This document shows positions 1 through 12,237 of a stretch of 64,000 bases of DNA, piece after piece. The stretch comes from Aptenodytes patagonicus. Lineage: Eukaryota > Chordata > Aves > Sphenisciformes > Spheniscidae. A program made the translations under genes and the position numbers. The stretch spans positions 43,788,746-43,852,745 of the forward strand of contig NC_134951.1 of assembly GCF_965638725.1 (NCBI RefSeq), in the 5' to 3' direction. Under the pieces are notes generated by a model, which did no database searches, had not been told where the DNA came from, and worked only from the letters and a program-made list of their open reading frames with translations. How positions within the stretch are numbered: position 1 is the first letter of the stretch; each line of letters starts with the position of its first letter.

Positions 1-511
1 CCGACAAACCATATCTATCCCCTGGGGAATATCTCAATAAGCACATCCCAGATTGAGAGTCCTTATGCAACTCTCACTCATCTGACCTCTGTCTCCAGTA
101 GCATGCCACCAGGCTGAGAAAATAGGTCATGAAAGGACAGGTGACAGCTGAAATTCACTGTACTTCACCATTCAATACCAAAAAAAAAAAAACTTCTGGA
201 GCTTCAACTGATCTGTTAGAGTAAGTTACATGCAGAACTGTACTGCTTACACCGGAGCCAAAAAAGGCTCATAATCTAAAAGATACAGAAAATGTGCCAA
301 TGCCGCTTAATCCCTCCTCCTCATCACCTGACAGATGACACCCTGAGAGGGTGTTTAAAATGTTTTGGTTCATCACTCCAAGAGCACCATCTTCATCAAC
401 CCCTTGCTCAGGCACTTAGGAAATAGAGGATCTCAAAAACTAGCCTCATGAAATGATATTTTTCATGTATTGAGATGATGTAAGAAAAGCTTTCAAACAC
501 AGGACTTTTAC
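1..511 (-). other. MDN1: Part of MDN1 intron 47
   Basis: I could not match either strand to the next family segment expected after exon 47. There is a 12-base A run at about 180. I see no other feature. Confidence 0.6.
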
Positions 512-657
512 CTTTTGGTTAATCTGCAGTTGTTGTGAGCGGCCATAAACTTCCCAACAGGCTCTGTAAAAAGACTTTGCTAATCCAAGGCCTCTCTGTA
601 TCTGCTGCACAATTAAAGCAGCAGCCTGAAGCAAAGGTGACAAAGATGACACAGAAC
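512..657 (-). CDS. MDN1: MDN1 exon 47 (last exon in window)
   Basis: Residues 2353-2401 ([15 protein letters not shown] to SQQLQINQK), the start of the region after AAA6. Acceptor TTCCAG, donor GTAAAA, phase 0. Confidence 0.92.
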
Positions 658-3600
658 CTGGAAGATACACAGCATTTAGGGTGATATGAATGTTTAGTAA
701 TTGTCAGTCCTTTAACCCTCTGAGGACAAACACCACTTTAGTCCCCGAGGAAGATCCAAAACAAATGAATCCTACTGGGTCCTCAAAATTGAATGGGTTC
801 TTTCCAAGGTTAATAAGAAAATCTGACAAGACTGTAAATAACAGGTGATAAACTCAAAATAAGATATCAAGCAGCTGAGATGAATGAAACTCAGTGTCAT
901 CTTGCTCCAAAGAACAACTTCAACAGGTCTTGTGCAAACCCTCAATTTCGCTGATTTTAACTTTCCCTATAGCAATAGGTAACTGACACTTGCCAGTGTC
1001 TGACGTCTCCTTACAAAGCACCTCCAGTTCTCATCTTTTTATTATTTGGGCCTACTTCCTGAGAACGCAAAAAACAACCCAAAAAACAATCCAAAACAAC
1101 CTGATTATACTTTTATGCTTTCACTTGTATCAGGACATGACACAATAAGATAACCAAGCTTTAACACTGAAGACTTAATCCAAATACATGTAGTGAGCCC
1201 AAGTTGTTAACAAATACCAAACAGACTTTTCTTACCTGCTATTGCCGCCTTGGTTTCTGAATGCACAGCCATAAGTGCATCACAAATGCTATCTCCCACT
1301 AAACCCAAACCATGCAGGAGTAACTTCAAATCCAGATTGTCCAATACATTTCCATCGTTCTCCCCAGGAATATAAATTTCAATCCCACGATTCCGCATGG
1401 CTCTGGATATTTCCCCATGAACAGGATCCATGGAAAGGAAAAGCCTGTCGGATATTAGAATAGAATAGTTCAGTTGGAAGGCACCTACAATGATAGTCTA
1501 GTCCAACTGCCTTACGTTCTTAAGATGTAACTTAGGGCTTTAAACTAGCACTCCGGAACCACCAAATCTGCTCTTCCATAAAGTAAATTAATCTTCATAA
1601 AAATGGGGACACTGATATCTAGAAAGCCAGACATCTACTGAATTTAAATGAGAAATCTGTATGAATAATGATACTTTGAAATTAGCCACAGATATATTGC
1701 ACAGTTTTTAACTCAGTTATATCTGAGCTATGCCTATTGTATCATTTGCCTACTTACAAAAAAAAGTTAGCAACTACGCCTCTGAGCTATAAAGACAAGT
1801 TTTAAAGAAGTCTTAGCAATGGCTTCAGATAAATTTGTGCTATTTAAAAAAAACAAAGTATCCAACACCCAAGTAGTTAATACTGTCGGTAGACATCCCT
1901 TAAAAGCAAGGAGGAAAAAAAAAAAACACTTCTGAGATACAATTCAGCAAAAGCAGTTTTCTGAAAAGTCAAAGATCTTGTTTCCAAATGAGAGGAATCG
2001 GAGCATATCAGTCCCAATATTCTTTTCATGAATTTATAAAAGGTAGGAATTATACAGAATACTCTGTACGTTCTCCTCCCATCTCCCCCAGAGACTACTT
2101 CAGGTCTAAGACAATACAGACTGTCTGTTTGGTAGGGGTTTTTTTGGTTGTTTTTTTGTTTGTTGGTTGTTTTTTTGTTGTTGTTGTTGTTTGGTTTGTT
2201 TGGTTTTTGGGTGGTTTTTTTTTTTTAAGTTCTGTCACTGCAGGAAACTCAAATTTATGGATGGGATGGAAAAAGCTGGGAAGAAAATTATGTCCATATA
2301 CCAGCTTTTGTTACCAACATATCTGAATACTTCACCATCTTCAAGACATGTATCCTCACCTCCATTACGGTGAGACAAGGAAGTGCTGAAATCCTGAACT
2401 AGAAATGGAGAATCAAGGCAGATGTAATACTGCTATGAATTTTCCAGTGTAATAGTCTGTGCTGCAACAGGGATATAAAGCCAAGCCTCTTAAGCTCTCC
2501 ATCATATGCTCATCACAGCGCAGTCTTCTTCCTTGCCAGACAGACAGTGTCACTACAGTACATGGCAGACTGAACAAAAATACCAAAATACCGGCTCACT
2601 GCAGACATTTTTTTTCTAAATCTGCTATTTGGTCTGGAAAAAAAAAAAAAGGCAAAAAAAAGCAGAAAAGCAAAGCACCTGAAGTTTGGATGAGGAGCTA
2701 TTGTAGGAATTGTGCCATCTATCACACCTCTCTCACTCATGGTAAGAACACCTCCTGGTTCAAGTAAAGCATTCAAGCGGTCCAGCACAGAAGGGCTATA
2801 TTAAAAAGAAATTTATATGGTTATAAAAAGGTAACAATTTGATCCCCTTCTGATCTGAAATCAAAATGGTACCAAGCAAAAAGCCAAACAGCTAATTGCA
2901 TTATAAGGTATCAGCAAAACTATCAACTGCTAAGCTGTCTAACAAGGAAAACACTCTTCCAGAAAATGTAAGTTACTGCTCCCATGTATTGTTATCAAAT
3001 GCAAAATGTTCAGTTGTGAACCATACAGTAAGAGGCAAAGTCAATTAGGGAGGTCAAGGGATTTACTCAGTGAAACAAGGCCACTAAAATCTCTTACTTG
3101 CAGAAGTTAACATTGTCCATCAACAGCCAGTCTCCAGACTGCAGGGCCTGAACCAACATCCCATCCACCCACTCAAAAGTGCCATGGCTGTTACGGTCAG
3201 CAGCCTGGGCCTGCTGCAGCTTGAAACGCCGGAACTCTTCTACTAGGTGAGCAAACTCTGAAAGGAAGTATATCTTACATCAAGACTTACATTACTGAGG
3301 TAGCTTCCCATTCCATTCAAGAAAAATAGTAGTTATTTTGTTAATAAACTTATATGCTTGCTACTTTTCAGGGGAACATAAACAGCAGAGGCTCCAACTC
3401 TTTGAGTAGCCTCCCACTGGCAAAATCCACGAGGACACAGTGGGTTTGCAAGCACAGAGGAATATAAAATAGACTGACACTTTTCTCCCTAAATGACACT
3501 TTTCTCCATTCCTTCTCCCCCATTAGATGCAGTTTGATGGAATTAATGCCATATTTTAGACAATGATTTTAAAAAAAAAAAAAAAGAAGAAAAAACAACC

Positions 3601-6600
3601 CATACGTTATTCTGCTGACATTTGTAAAGCTCAACTGATTAATGCTTCAGAGAACAAATGCAACAATAGAATATCTAAATTCCCTTTCTTAGTAATACAA
3701 GATTAAGAGCTTTGCATCATATGTTGAGTACCTCGGTACAGGAGAATTTGAGTGTGGACTACTGATCGCTACCAGGTGTAACTACACAAAAAATAAACCT
3801 GAAGAACCACCACCAATGTAGCTTTTTCAGAAGCTAGGCTGTTACATAAGTAGTATGAAGCAACAGTATTAACTACAAAAAAACCTAGAAAACACCCCCA
3901 AGTTTTTACTGCGGATTTATATATTTCTCTTATTTTCTTCAGAGGAACACACAGTCTTACTTTAAATTGCCCACCATACATACCTGCCTTTGAGTAAGAA
4001 TTTATTTTGTTGTTTAGTCGCTGGGTAAGTACAAGTATTCCCTCCAGTTTGCTCACTAATTCAGCTGTAACACTTCTACCTCCTTCACCCAGAGATTTGG
4101 GTTTGTAATTCAGGATGAAATTGCTCCAAGCACGCAGCACAAGTTCAGCATCATCTGCACAAATTTCTGTCAGGAGAAGACTGTCCCTTACTAGTGTGCT
4201 CACAGCATTCTCCACTTTTTCCAGCAGGCGCTGCCATGGCCTATTGATATCAACCTGCAAACATGCCATTATGGAGTTAGTTCATCCAGAAGACTGTGGT
4301 GCCTAAGGCTCCATTTGGTGCTTAAACACTAAGATCACAGTAGACTGGCCACTGTTAGGTAGGAAGAAGAAATATTGCCATATTACCAAAACAGTATTTA
4401 CCTGTTCAAATCCACCCAGGAGTTCAGTTGTATCCATCGCACTGTTCATTGCCATGATTTTTAATCGATGGCCAGTCAGATGGGCCAGCAGCTCAACAAG
4501 ACTGGTTTTGCCGACAGCTGCCGGGCCCACCAGGATTACCATCCAGCTCATGTGCACACATTTCATTATAGACTCGAGGGACTGCAGTGAATGATGCAGA
4601 AGTGAGAGACTTCTGCCAGGACGAGGAATATAGTTGCCACGAGAAAGAACTGAATAACCTATCTGGAAGGGATGAGAGACATATGGGTGAATGCTCAGAG
4701 GCAAATGGGAGCTCAGCTGTGCAAGTTGCTTCCCTCTCCACTCTCAAAACCTCTTGTCAACAGCTTACCTGAACGTTATATGGAGTGATGTGAAACTCTC
4801 TGGTTCCTGTATACACATCAGTCTCCTGGCCAAAAATGTCTCTAAATACAGATATAACCTAAACCAGTTCAAAGAGCAAAAAAGAGAGACTTATCAGCCT
4901 TAAGTTATCCATTGTTCTAAAGATTTTACTTCTAAAGTAGCCTTCCCTCTCAGCTCCACAGCCGTGTGATAGTAACTAACACAGTTTAATCAGAAGTGTC
5001 ATTTCACTCAAAATGCAGCAAGCAATTAAAGCAAGCGTGAGCTGCCCACAGCAATCCCTTCATTAACCATGGTTTCCTGTGACTTGAAATACTGTAAGTA
5101 ATGTTTCTCTTTAACAAAATACTGGGAAAGAAGTCACTCCATAAATCAGTTCTTTGATAACACACAAAAATATACTACTACTACAGGAAGGAGAAAGTGA
5201 ACCCATGAGAAAAATATCCAGTCACATACAGTCAGTAACTTCAGTCTTACAATATGATTGACTTTTAGTTTAATACCATTTAAATGTTGTGAAATTAAAC
5301 AAAAGTGAAGGATTTCTAGGCAAGAGGGGGATAAGTAGGTGGCAAAGGTGGAATAACAACTGCAGTGAGTGTGTTTTGTTAGAAGAACCTTAAGCAGTGA
5401 GTTTAACAGAATGAGGGGAGCAATTTGACAGGCAGATGAAAGAAGTGACAGATAAATAAAAGTCAATAAAAGAAATCCAAGCCAGAATAATTTAAAAATG
5501 CTGGCAGGGAAGGGCAGAATTACGGGACATTATTTTTACTTACTGTACTGACACAAATGCTTTTTAACCATAACTTTAAGAATCTCTCCGTATCTCAGTG
5601 CTATTTCTTCTCTGTTCCCTATCTCCTCTTTCCTCACAAATATGCATGCAACCCACGCCACTTCTATAAGAATGTTATTATTTAATACAGAATCACACAA
5701 GAATATGTTGTGTTTTGCTCTAAGTCCTTTGTTATTCTACTTGCCTTCATTTATACCAGCTTTCTGCTTTTACACTAGTAGGTAATTAAATTGATATTTT
5801 AAATGACATGGGGAGCAGGTACATATGTTAAACCTCAAAATCCCAAACAAATCTATTTTTCTTTTGTAAGAGGTAATGTCTATGAATGAATTGCAAGGCA
5901 TCTTCAGATTTACACTTGGATTTCTAGAAATACTTCCTGACAATCTGAAGAGCAAGGAAGGAGAACACACGGCTCACCTTTTCTTTGTCTTCCCTGGTTC
6001 TCATTCTTTCTCCATATACCAAAAATACATGCTGGCCTGGATCATAACATCCTGGTGACTGGTCAACAAGCATAAGCTGGCACCAGCGGAAAAGATCACG
6101 TAAGTTGAACTCCCAGGGTCCTCCCTTCTGTCCCCACTTTTTTTCAGCCATTACTTCTTTGTCAATCTGGAAAAAATAGCAATTAAAAGAAGTAAATCTT
6201 TTATTCCACCCATGTGCTGGTCTTCAAATATTTTTTTAAAAAATTCAACTGAACTTCTGCCTTTGGCACTGCTTCCAAGACAGAGGACAATAGAAAGAAC
6301 AAGCTGTATTCACTTTTCTGAAGATGTCAGGAGCTAAAGCTTGATTTAGTTTCTCTCCTCTACTAATTCTCTAACACTCAGCTCAATTTTCCTTTTTACT
6401 CTTGCACTCTGTAAATGAGTATTCAGTAAGATGCTGCCACAAAAGATTTTACATAAGGCCACAGAATACTACTTTCTCTTAATATTACTACACTTGTTTT
6501 GTTTCATGACATGAAGATTAAACGCAATTTCAGAAGCATGACCATAAATAAAATTCTGTGACTTTTATAACCTGCACTTTGCGCAAAATGGCAGCATCTA

Positions 6601-9600
6601 AGCCACAAAATAGCTACTGAGTTGATGCCTTGCAATTAATGCTTGTTGAAAACCTTTTATATCAGCAAAATTTTAGATCCGAGCACCTCTGAATCCTTTG
6701 CCATAGACAAATCCTATCAGGAAAGATTTTATTAGTCTCCCAGTGTTCCAGAAGAATGCCACGTATCCTTACAAGCTTCTGCAAAGGTCAGATGCTGCTT
6801 TCAGTAACAACATCCCATAATAAAGACCAGATTAAAAATTCAGACCAGAAACAGAAATACACATTTCAGTTCTTGTTAAGATATAGCTCATTTTGTTTGT
6901 GCTTCAAGAATAATCCGTATGTGTGGAAAACCATTATTTTCTCAACTCACTTCACCAAGTTACCAAACCATAATTATTTCCACCTTTTGTAGAACAAAGC
7001 CTTTTTTTTTTAAATATGTTTTTTTTCTTTTAATCTTCTGTGAAAAATAATGCCTCTTCAGTTATCAACCAAGTATCTGATCATAGTGGTACAAGAATTC
7101 AGGTGGGTTTTAGTGGTGCTCTTTACTTTCTTCAGCATAAACTTCCATTCCTCTTTTCTACCCATGCACTTCTCTATAAAAATGCTTGGAACTGTAACAT
7201 TAGACTTAATTTTTTAATCTTACTGCATTCTGCCTACTTCTACACAAAAAAAAAATTAAAATATATATTTACCTTGTTATTGAAAGCAACCATTTTAGCA
7301 ATAATACTTTTCTCAATAGCAGGAAACAGCGTATTCCCAATAAACTCCATATCTTCTGCTGACAGTGGATCAACATACACCTGTAGAATCAAAAGCAGTG
7401 TGTTGATATAGTCAGAAAACTACAAGACAGGATCATGACATAGTTTAAACCAAACAAATAAGCTTGCCTGGGTAAATCTATTAAGAAAGGACTTGGGCAG
7501 ACCCTTTCTTCCACCTCCTTGTCTGTACGGATTCTGGCATCCAAAAATCTTAGTCTTCTTGTGCTGTACATGAAAATTCATTCCCAATTCTGGAACATAA
7601 ATCTCTGCTCTGTGGTCAAAGCATGCGTTTAGCCCCTCTAATACAGACTGAGAAGCCAGATTCAACTGAGGAAAGAAATAAGGATACAATATTAATGCTC
7701 CACAGAACACTTTTGCATAATCTCTAGCTTAACAATCTGGGATACACAGAAGGTAAAATTCAATTTCCTTGCAGTCCTAGCACTGTCATATGATATTACC
7801 TCGAGCTAGACTGTTATTACACTGGAGCAACGAAACTATAACTAGCACTTTTCCTTATGTGCACTTGCTATTTGTACTGTGTTTTCACCATAACAACAAA
7901 ACAATTCTCCATTGTAAAATCCACATATTCAAGATGTTTCTTCTGAAGATATGTTCATACATTTGTGACATTCAGAGTGTTTTGTTTGTTTGCTTCTTTT
8001 TTAAATGAAGGCAGTCTCGGTTATTTAAGTATCATGGTTGTTTAAAGTGGTATTCTTCACAATAGGAAAAAAAGGTATGCAAACAGCTAAAGAATTTAAG
8101 ATTTTGCACTCTGCAATAATCAGAATGCACATTGCCAAGAAGTGAGCTCTGTGCACGCATATGCTTGAAAGCACTTGCTACATGGTACAGGAACAAACCT
8201 GTGGTGGCAGGATCGCTTATACTGGCAAAATGGAACTCCTCTTCATCTCAATTAAATCAGTACCCAACACAGTGTATTAGTCCCAGCAAAACACCTTCTA
8301 TTTCACTGAAATTATATCCATATAAGAGCATGTGTACCAAAACTTCTGTTGACACTCTTTCCAGAAACTTTCAAGTGTAAATCAAATCTATCCTTGGTTT
8401 TCTGCAGTAATTTATGCTGGGATTCAATCCTTGTTCTCTTGTCTAAAAGAGGTCTAGTCAAAGCCGGTCTTTTACACTCCCTCTATGGGGAGCCAATGGG
8501 CAGAGGGACTTAGTAGAGGGAGATTAATTTTCTCTGAAGCGGAACGATCGCTTTCAATGTGGCACTAGATGCACATAACTAAAAGTAAGCAAAAATCTAT
8601 TTCAGTCATCAGCCCTTGAAGGTATTTATCCCACATGCCAAATTATCACCTTTGCTCTTCCAGAACATTCCATTTTATTTATGCCCCAAACTTGAATTTA
8701 CCTCATCTAATACAATCCAGTGTCCAGCCTTTAATGCTGCTAGTAGTGGTCCATCACGCCAGGCAAATTCTCCTCCCTTCCCACCTTCAACAGGCAAGTC
8801 TGTCCCAAACAAATCCGTCACATCCTTTGGGAGTAGAGAATGGGGAGGGGGGGGGGGGGGGGAGATTACAAAACTCCACAAAAGTTCATAAACAGCCTTT
8901 GTTAACTTTACTTCACGTTTTCTCCCTACCCTTTAAACAGAGCTAAAATGTAGGTATTAAAAAAAAATGCAGTAATTGCAAGATGTTAAAAGCTTTTCCA
9001 TTATAGGACTCCAGTGACCAGCTACTATATTTAACAACAAAAAATTAAATTGGAACAGAAGCTAAAAAGCCTTAAAGCTATTTTCAAGTAACTTTGCAGA
9101 AGCCAAGAAAAACAGTAGTAGACAAAGATACGCATGTCTTCACTTGAAGAGAACAGAAAAATCTGGGAATTGGCATTCGCTCACAGAAGCTCGCTGCTCT
9201 TTCTAGTTCCCCCTTCCCATTTAGTTTTATCTTGAGACCAAGAAGGAAAAATTGACATTTCAGACTCAGTGCCAAAGTTAAAAAGAACTATGCTTTAAGT
9301 TAAACAAAACCTCCCCCCGCCACAAACACCAAGTTACAAAGACACTATTTTATTCTACCGTTTGCTCAGACAGGTTGATTCGAACAAGACAGTTTCCCGA
9401 GGCTTTTGCCAGGGCAGCAACTAGACTGGTCTTGCCCACTCCTGGTGACCCCTCCAACAAAATCGGTTTGTTAAGTTGTAGGGCTCTTAACAGCCTTTGT
9501 GCATTCACTGCTGTAGTCCCGGCATTTAGAGCATAATCTGTAACGCTGTTCCTCTGAAGAACAGGGCCTAAAACAAAGGAATGGTAAACCAGAAAACAAT

Positions 9601-12201
9601 TAAACCAGAATGTTTATGCTGGAGCTGCTGACAGTGTGCTTCTGAATGAGATCACTCTGTCTGTTAGTTGCTGATCTCATTACAGCAAGCAATGGAGATC
9701 AAGCTTGTATCCCATTCTCAGAGATCAGGCACATATACTTTGTTTGACCCACAGCTGTGTCTCAGCCCATCTCCGCCTATTTATGTTGAATTCTGCAAAA
9801 AGCGTATGAATATATGATGTAATTTGCCATGAAACTTCGACGCTTCCTGGTTCATGACCCAAACTAGAGATCCATCACTGAAAAGTCATAAATCTGTCCT
9901 TGCGCTTCAGACATGCGCATCTAAAACTCAAAAGCAGCTTTTGAAAATTTGGCACTGAAGGATACAATTCAGTCATGTTATAGAACAACATATTAATCTG
10001 TTCCATACACTGCCAGTTCTGTGAAGGAAGAGTGCTTTAATTAAAGTGCGCTGCTAGGCACATGTTTTCTTTACTGTTATTGTGACATACAGTGAGGAGA
10101 GCTTGCTTGCCAAATTCCAGCCAGTATAGCTCACTGGGACGTCACTCCCCAAATTCTGTAATACAGCATTGCTCAGGTATACAAGATATTAATCACAAAT
10201 TTATCTTACACATCTTGATACCTGTTTAGTATGAAAGAGATCCTTCATTTTGTGATCTAATAAGCAGAGGGAAACTAAGCAATTTACAAAGAAGCATTAA
10301 CCTTGTACAGTTTTACGCATGACTAACACAATCCACGAATATCAAAATGTTAAAAGATGAATGATTAATACAGCATTAGGAACACATAGCTCCATGTACT
10401 AAAAACTAACCAGCTGAACTAGAAAGCTCATAGTCATCACTTATTAGTCCCTTCACTGTATTTTAAGGGTAGAAAGCAATATTTTGATGGTTCCATTTGC
10501 ATTAATTTGTCACATGACAAACTGAAATGCAGAGACTAAATAATTTCGCAAAAATTGCAGTGAATCTTTAAGAGGCTACAGCAAGGCAGGGCATCAGTCT
10601 CCATTCTGTTTAGCACTGTACCCAGCACCCCTGCTTCCCACGTTTTACACAAGGGCCAGGATGAGCTGTAGCTTTAGTTAGTGGAAGTTAGCAGACATTC
10701 TGACCATGCAAAGTGACAGAAAATTACAACTCAAAATTAAAGAAGCCTTGTTACACCAAAAAAGTCTACTAAAATTAGGCCATTAACCAGGAATTTTAAA
10801 AAGTCAGAGAAAGCAATTAACAGATGTATCGTCTTAATAAATGTGATCGAGTTGCAATCAACATACTTTGAGGCAGAAAAGGCATTTTTCTAAGGCTTGA
10901 GAACAAACTATAAATTGTTCTGTAATAGTTCAGGTATCCTACTTAGATTTAGTGAATAACAGAATTATTGGGAAAAAACCCCCACAGAATAAATGTCCAC
11001 CCACTCCCACAAAGTCTCTTGCCTCTTGGAATAAAAAAGGGGTGGATTCCCATAAAGTTGTCCATCCACACAAACTCTCTCTCCTTTGTTCTGTCATAAA
11101 TCTTTAGTTCATTCTTCTGATAATCAGTCAGCTCAAGGAATTGACTCATTTTCTCACATAAGAATGTCAGGCATTTTTCACGAGCTAATAAAGCCGTATC
11201 AGCAGAGCAGGATGTTGTACCTGTAATTGGAAAAGTTAAGCATGCTTCACAAACATAACTAGGCACATTCATCTTATGACTAAGAAACACAATCCCTTCA
11301 CAGATGCCATTTTTGTGTAGTATTCTGTTTCAGGTTTATATTTCATGTTAGTGCTTTTGCTTGCCAGTGCTTCCAGTACTATATACCATGGACAAACTGT
11401 TCTCTGAGCAACAGAATTAAGGACACCTTATTTCCAAAATGCTTTCTTCTACTATCATTATCATCCTGATCCCTTGCCATAGTCCCCCCAGGCCTTTTTT
11501 CCCCGCATTTCTTGTGGCTTTTCACTTTTTCCCCACTCCTATATCTCCTATTTATCAGCTGGGCCAGTGGCCACACATGCAAAGATGCATTCTGAGCTAT
11601 GCACTTGATAGAGGCTAGCACGCGCAGATGCTGACACGTGGGGTGGAACATGTAATTAAGCACTATATCAGCTCAGAAGACTCAATAAAAACCACAGGCT
11701 TTCTTAATTTGTGTGCTAACTTTTGTAATATTATTATTACTACCTCTAATTTACTTAAGCTTGTTGTATTATTCAAACTCTTGCTACTGAAACACAAAAA
11801 AGGCATATGAAGTATAGAATATTGTTAAATGGAAGTAAAAACTTCTCCCAGAAGAGTTCCATGCCGCCCCAAAACATTTTGTTTGCGTTCTACTCAAAAA
11901 TATCAATATAAATATATACTGTCATATTTTCTGCTACCAAATGAGCACTGAAGACTTACCTGATCCTATTCCATCAATGTATACCAAACATGCAGCATGG
12001 ATAAAAGACATAATTGGAGAAATGTAAAGAAGGCTATATTCCTTGGCAGAATTCGACTCTTCATCCTCTACCATGACATTCATAAAATTAACCCATGACA
12101 AGACATCTCGCACACTGAGAATACACTGACGACCAAACTCTTGATTAGTCAGCCATTCAACAAAGTCCATCATGAGCTCTGCTATGTCTGCCCCTGAAAA
12201 G

Positions 12202-12237
<36 letters not shown>

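Noticed and set aside
2141..2326. A hydrophobic plus ORF that looks like a membrane segment
   Set aside because: It comes from the T/G-rich simple repeat, which encodes Phe, Val, Cys and Trp by composition.
10949..11022. Read-through of MDN1 exon 35 past 11023
   Set aside because: It would insert residues absent from the family between IPRG and PVLQ. A GC donor explains the data better.
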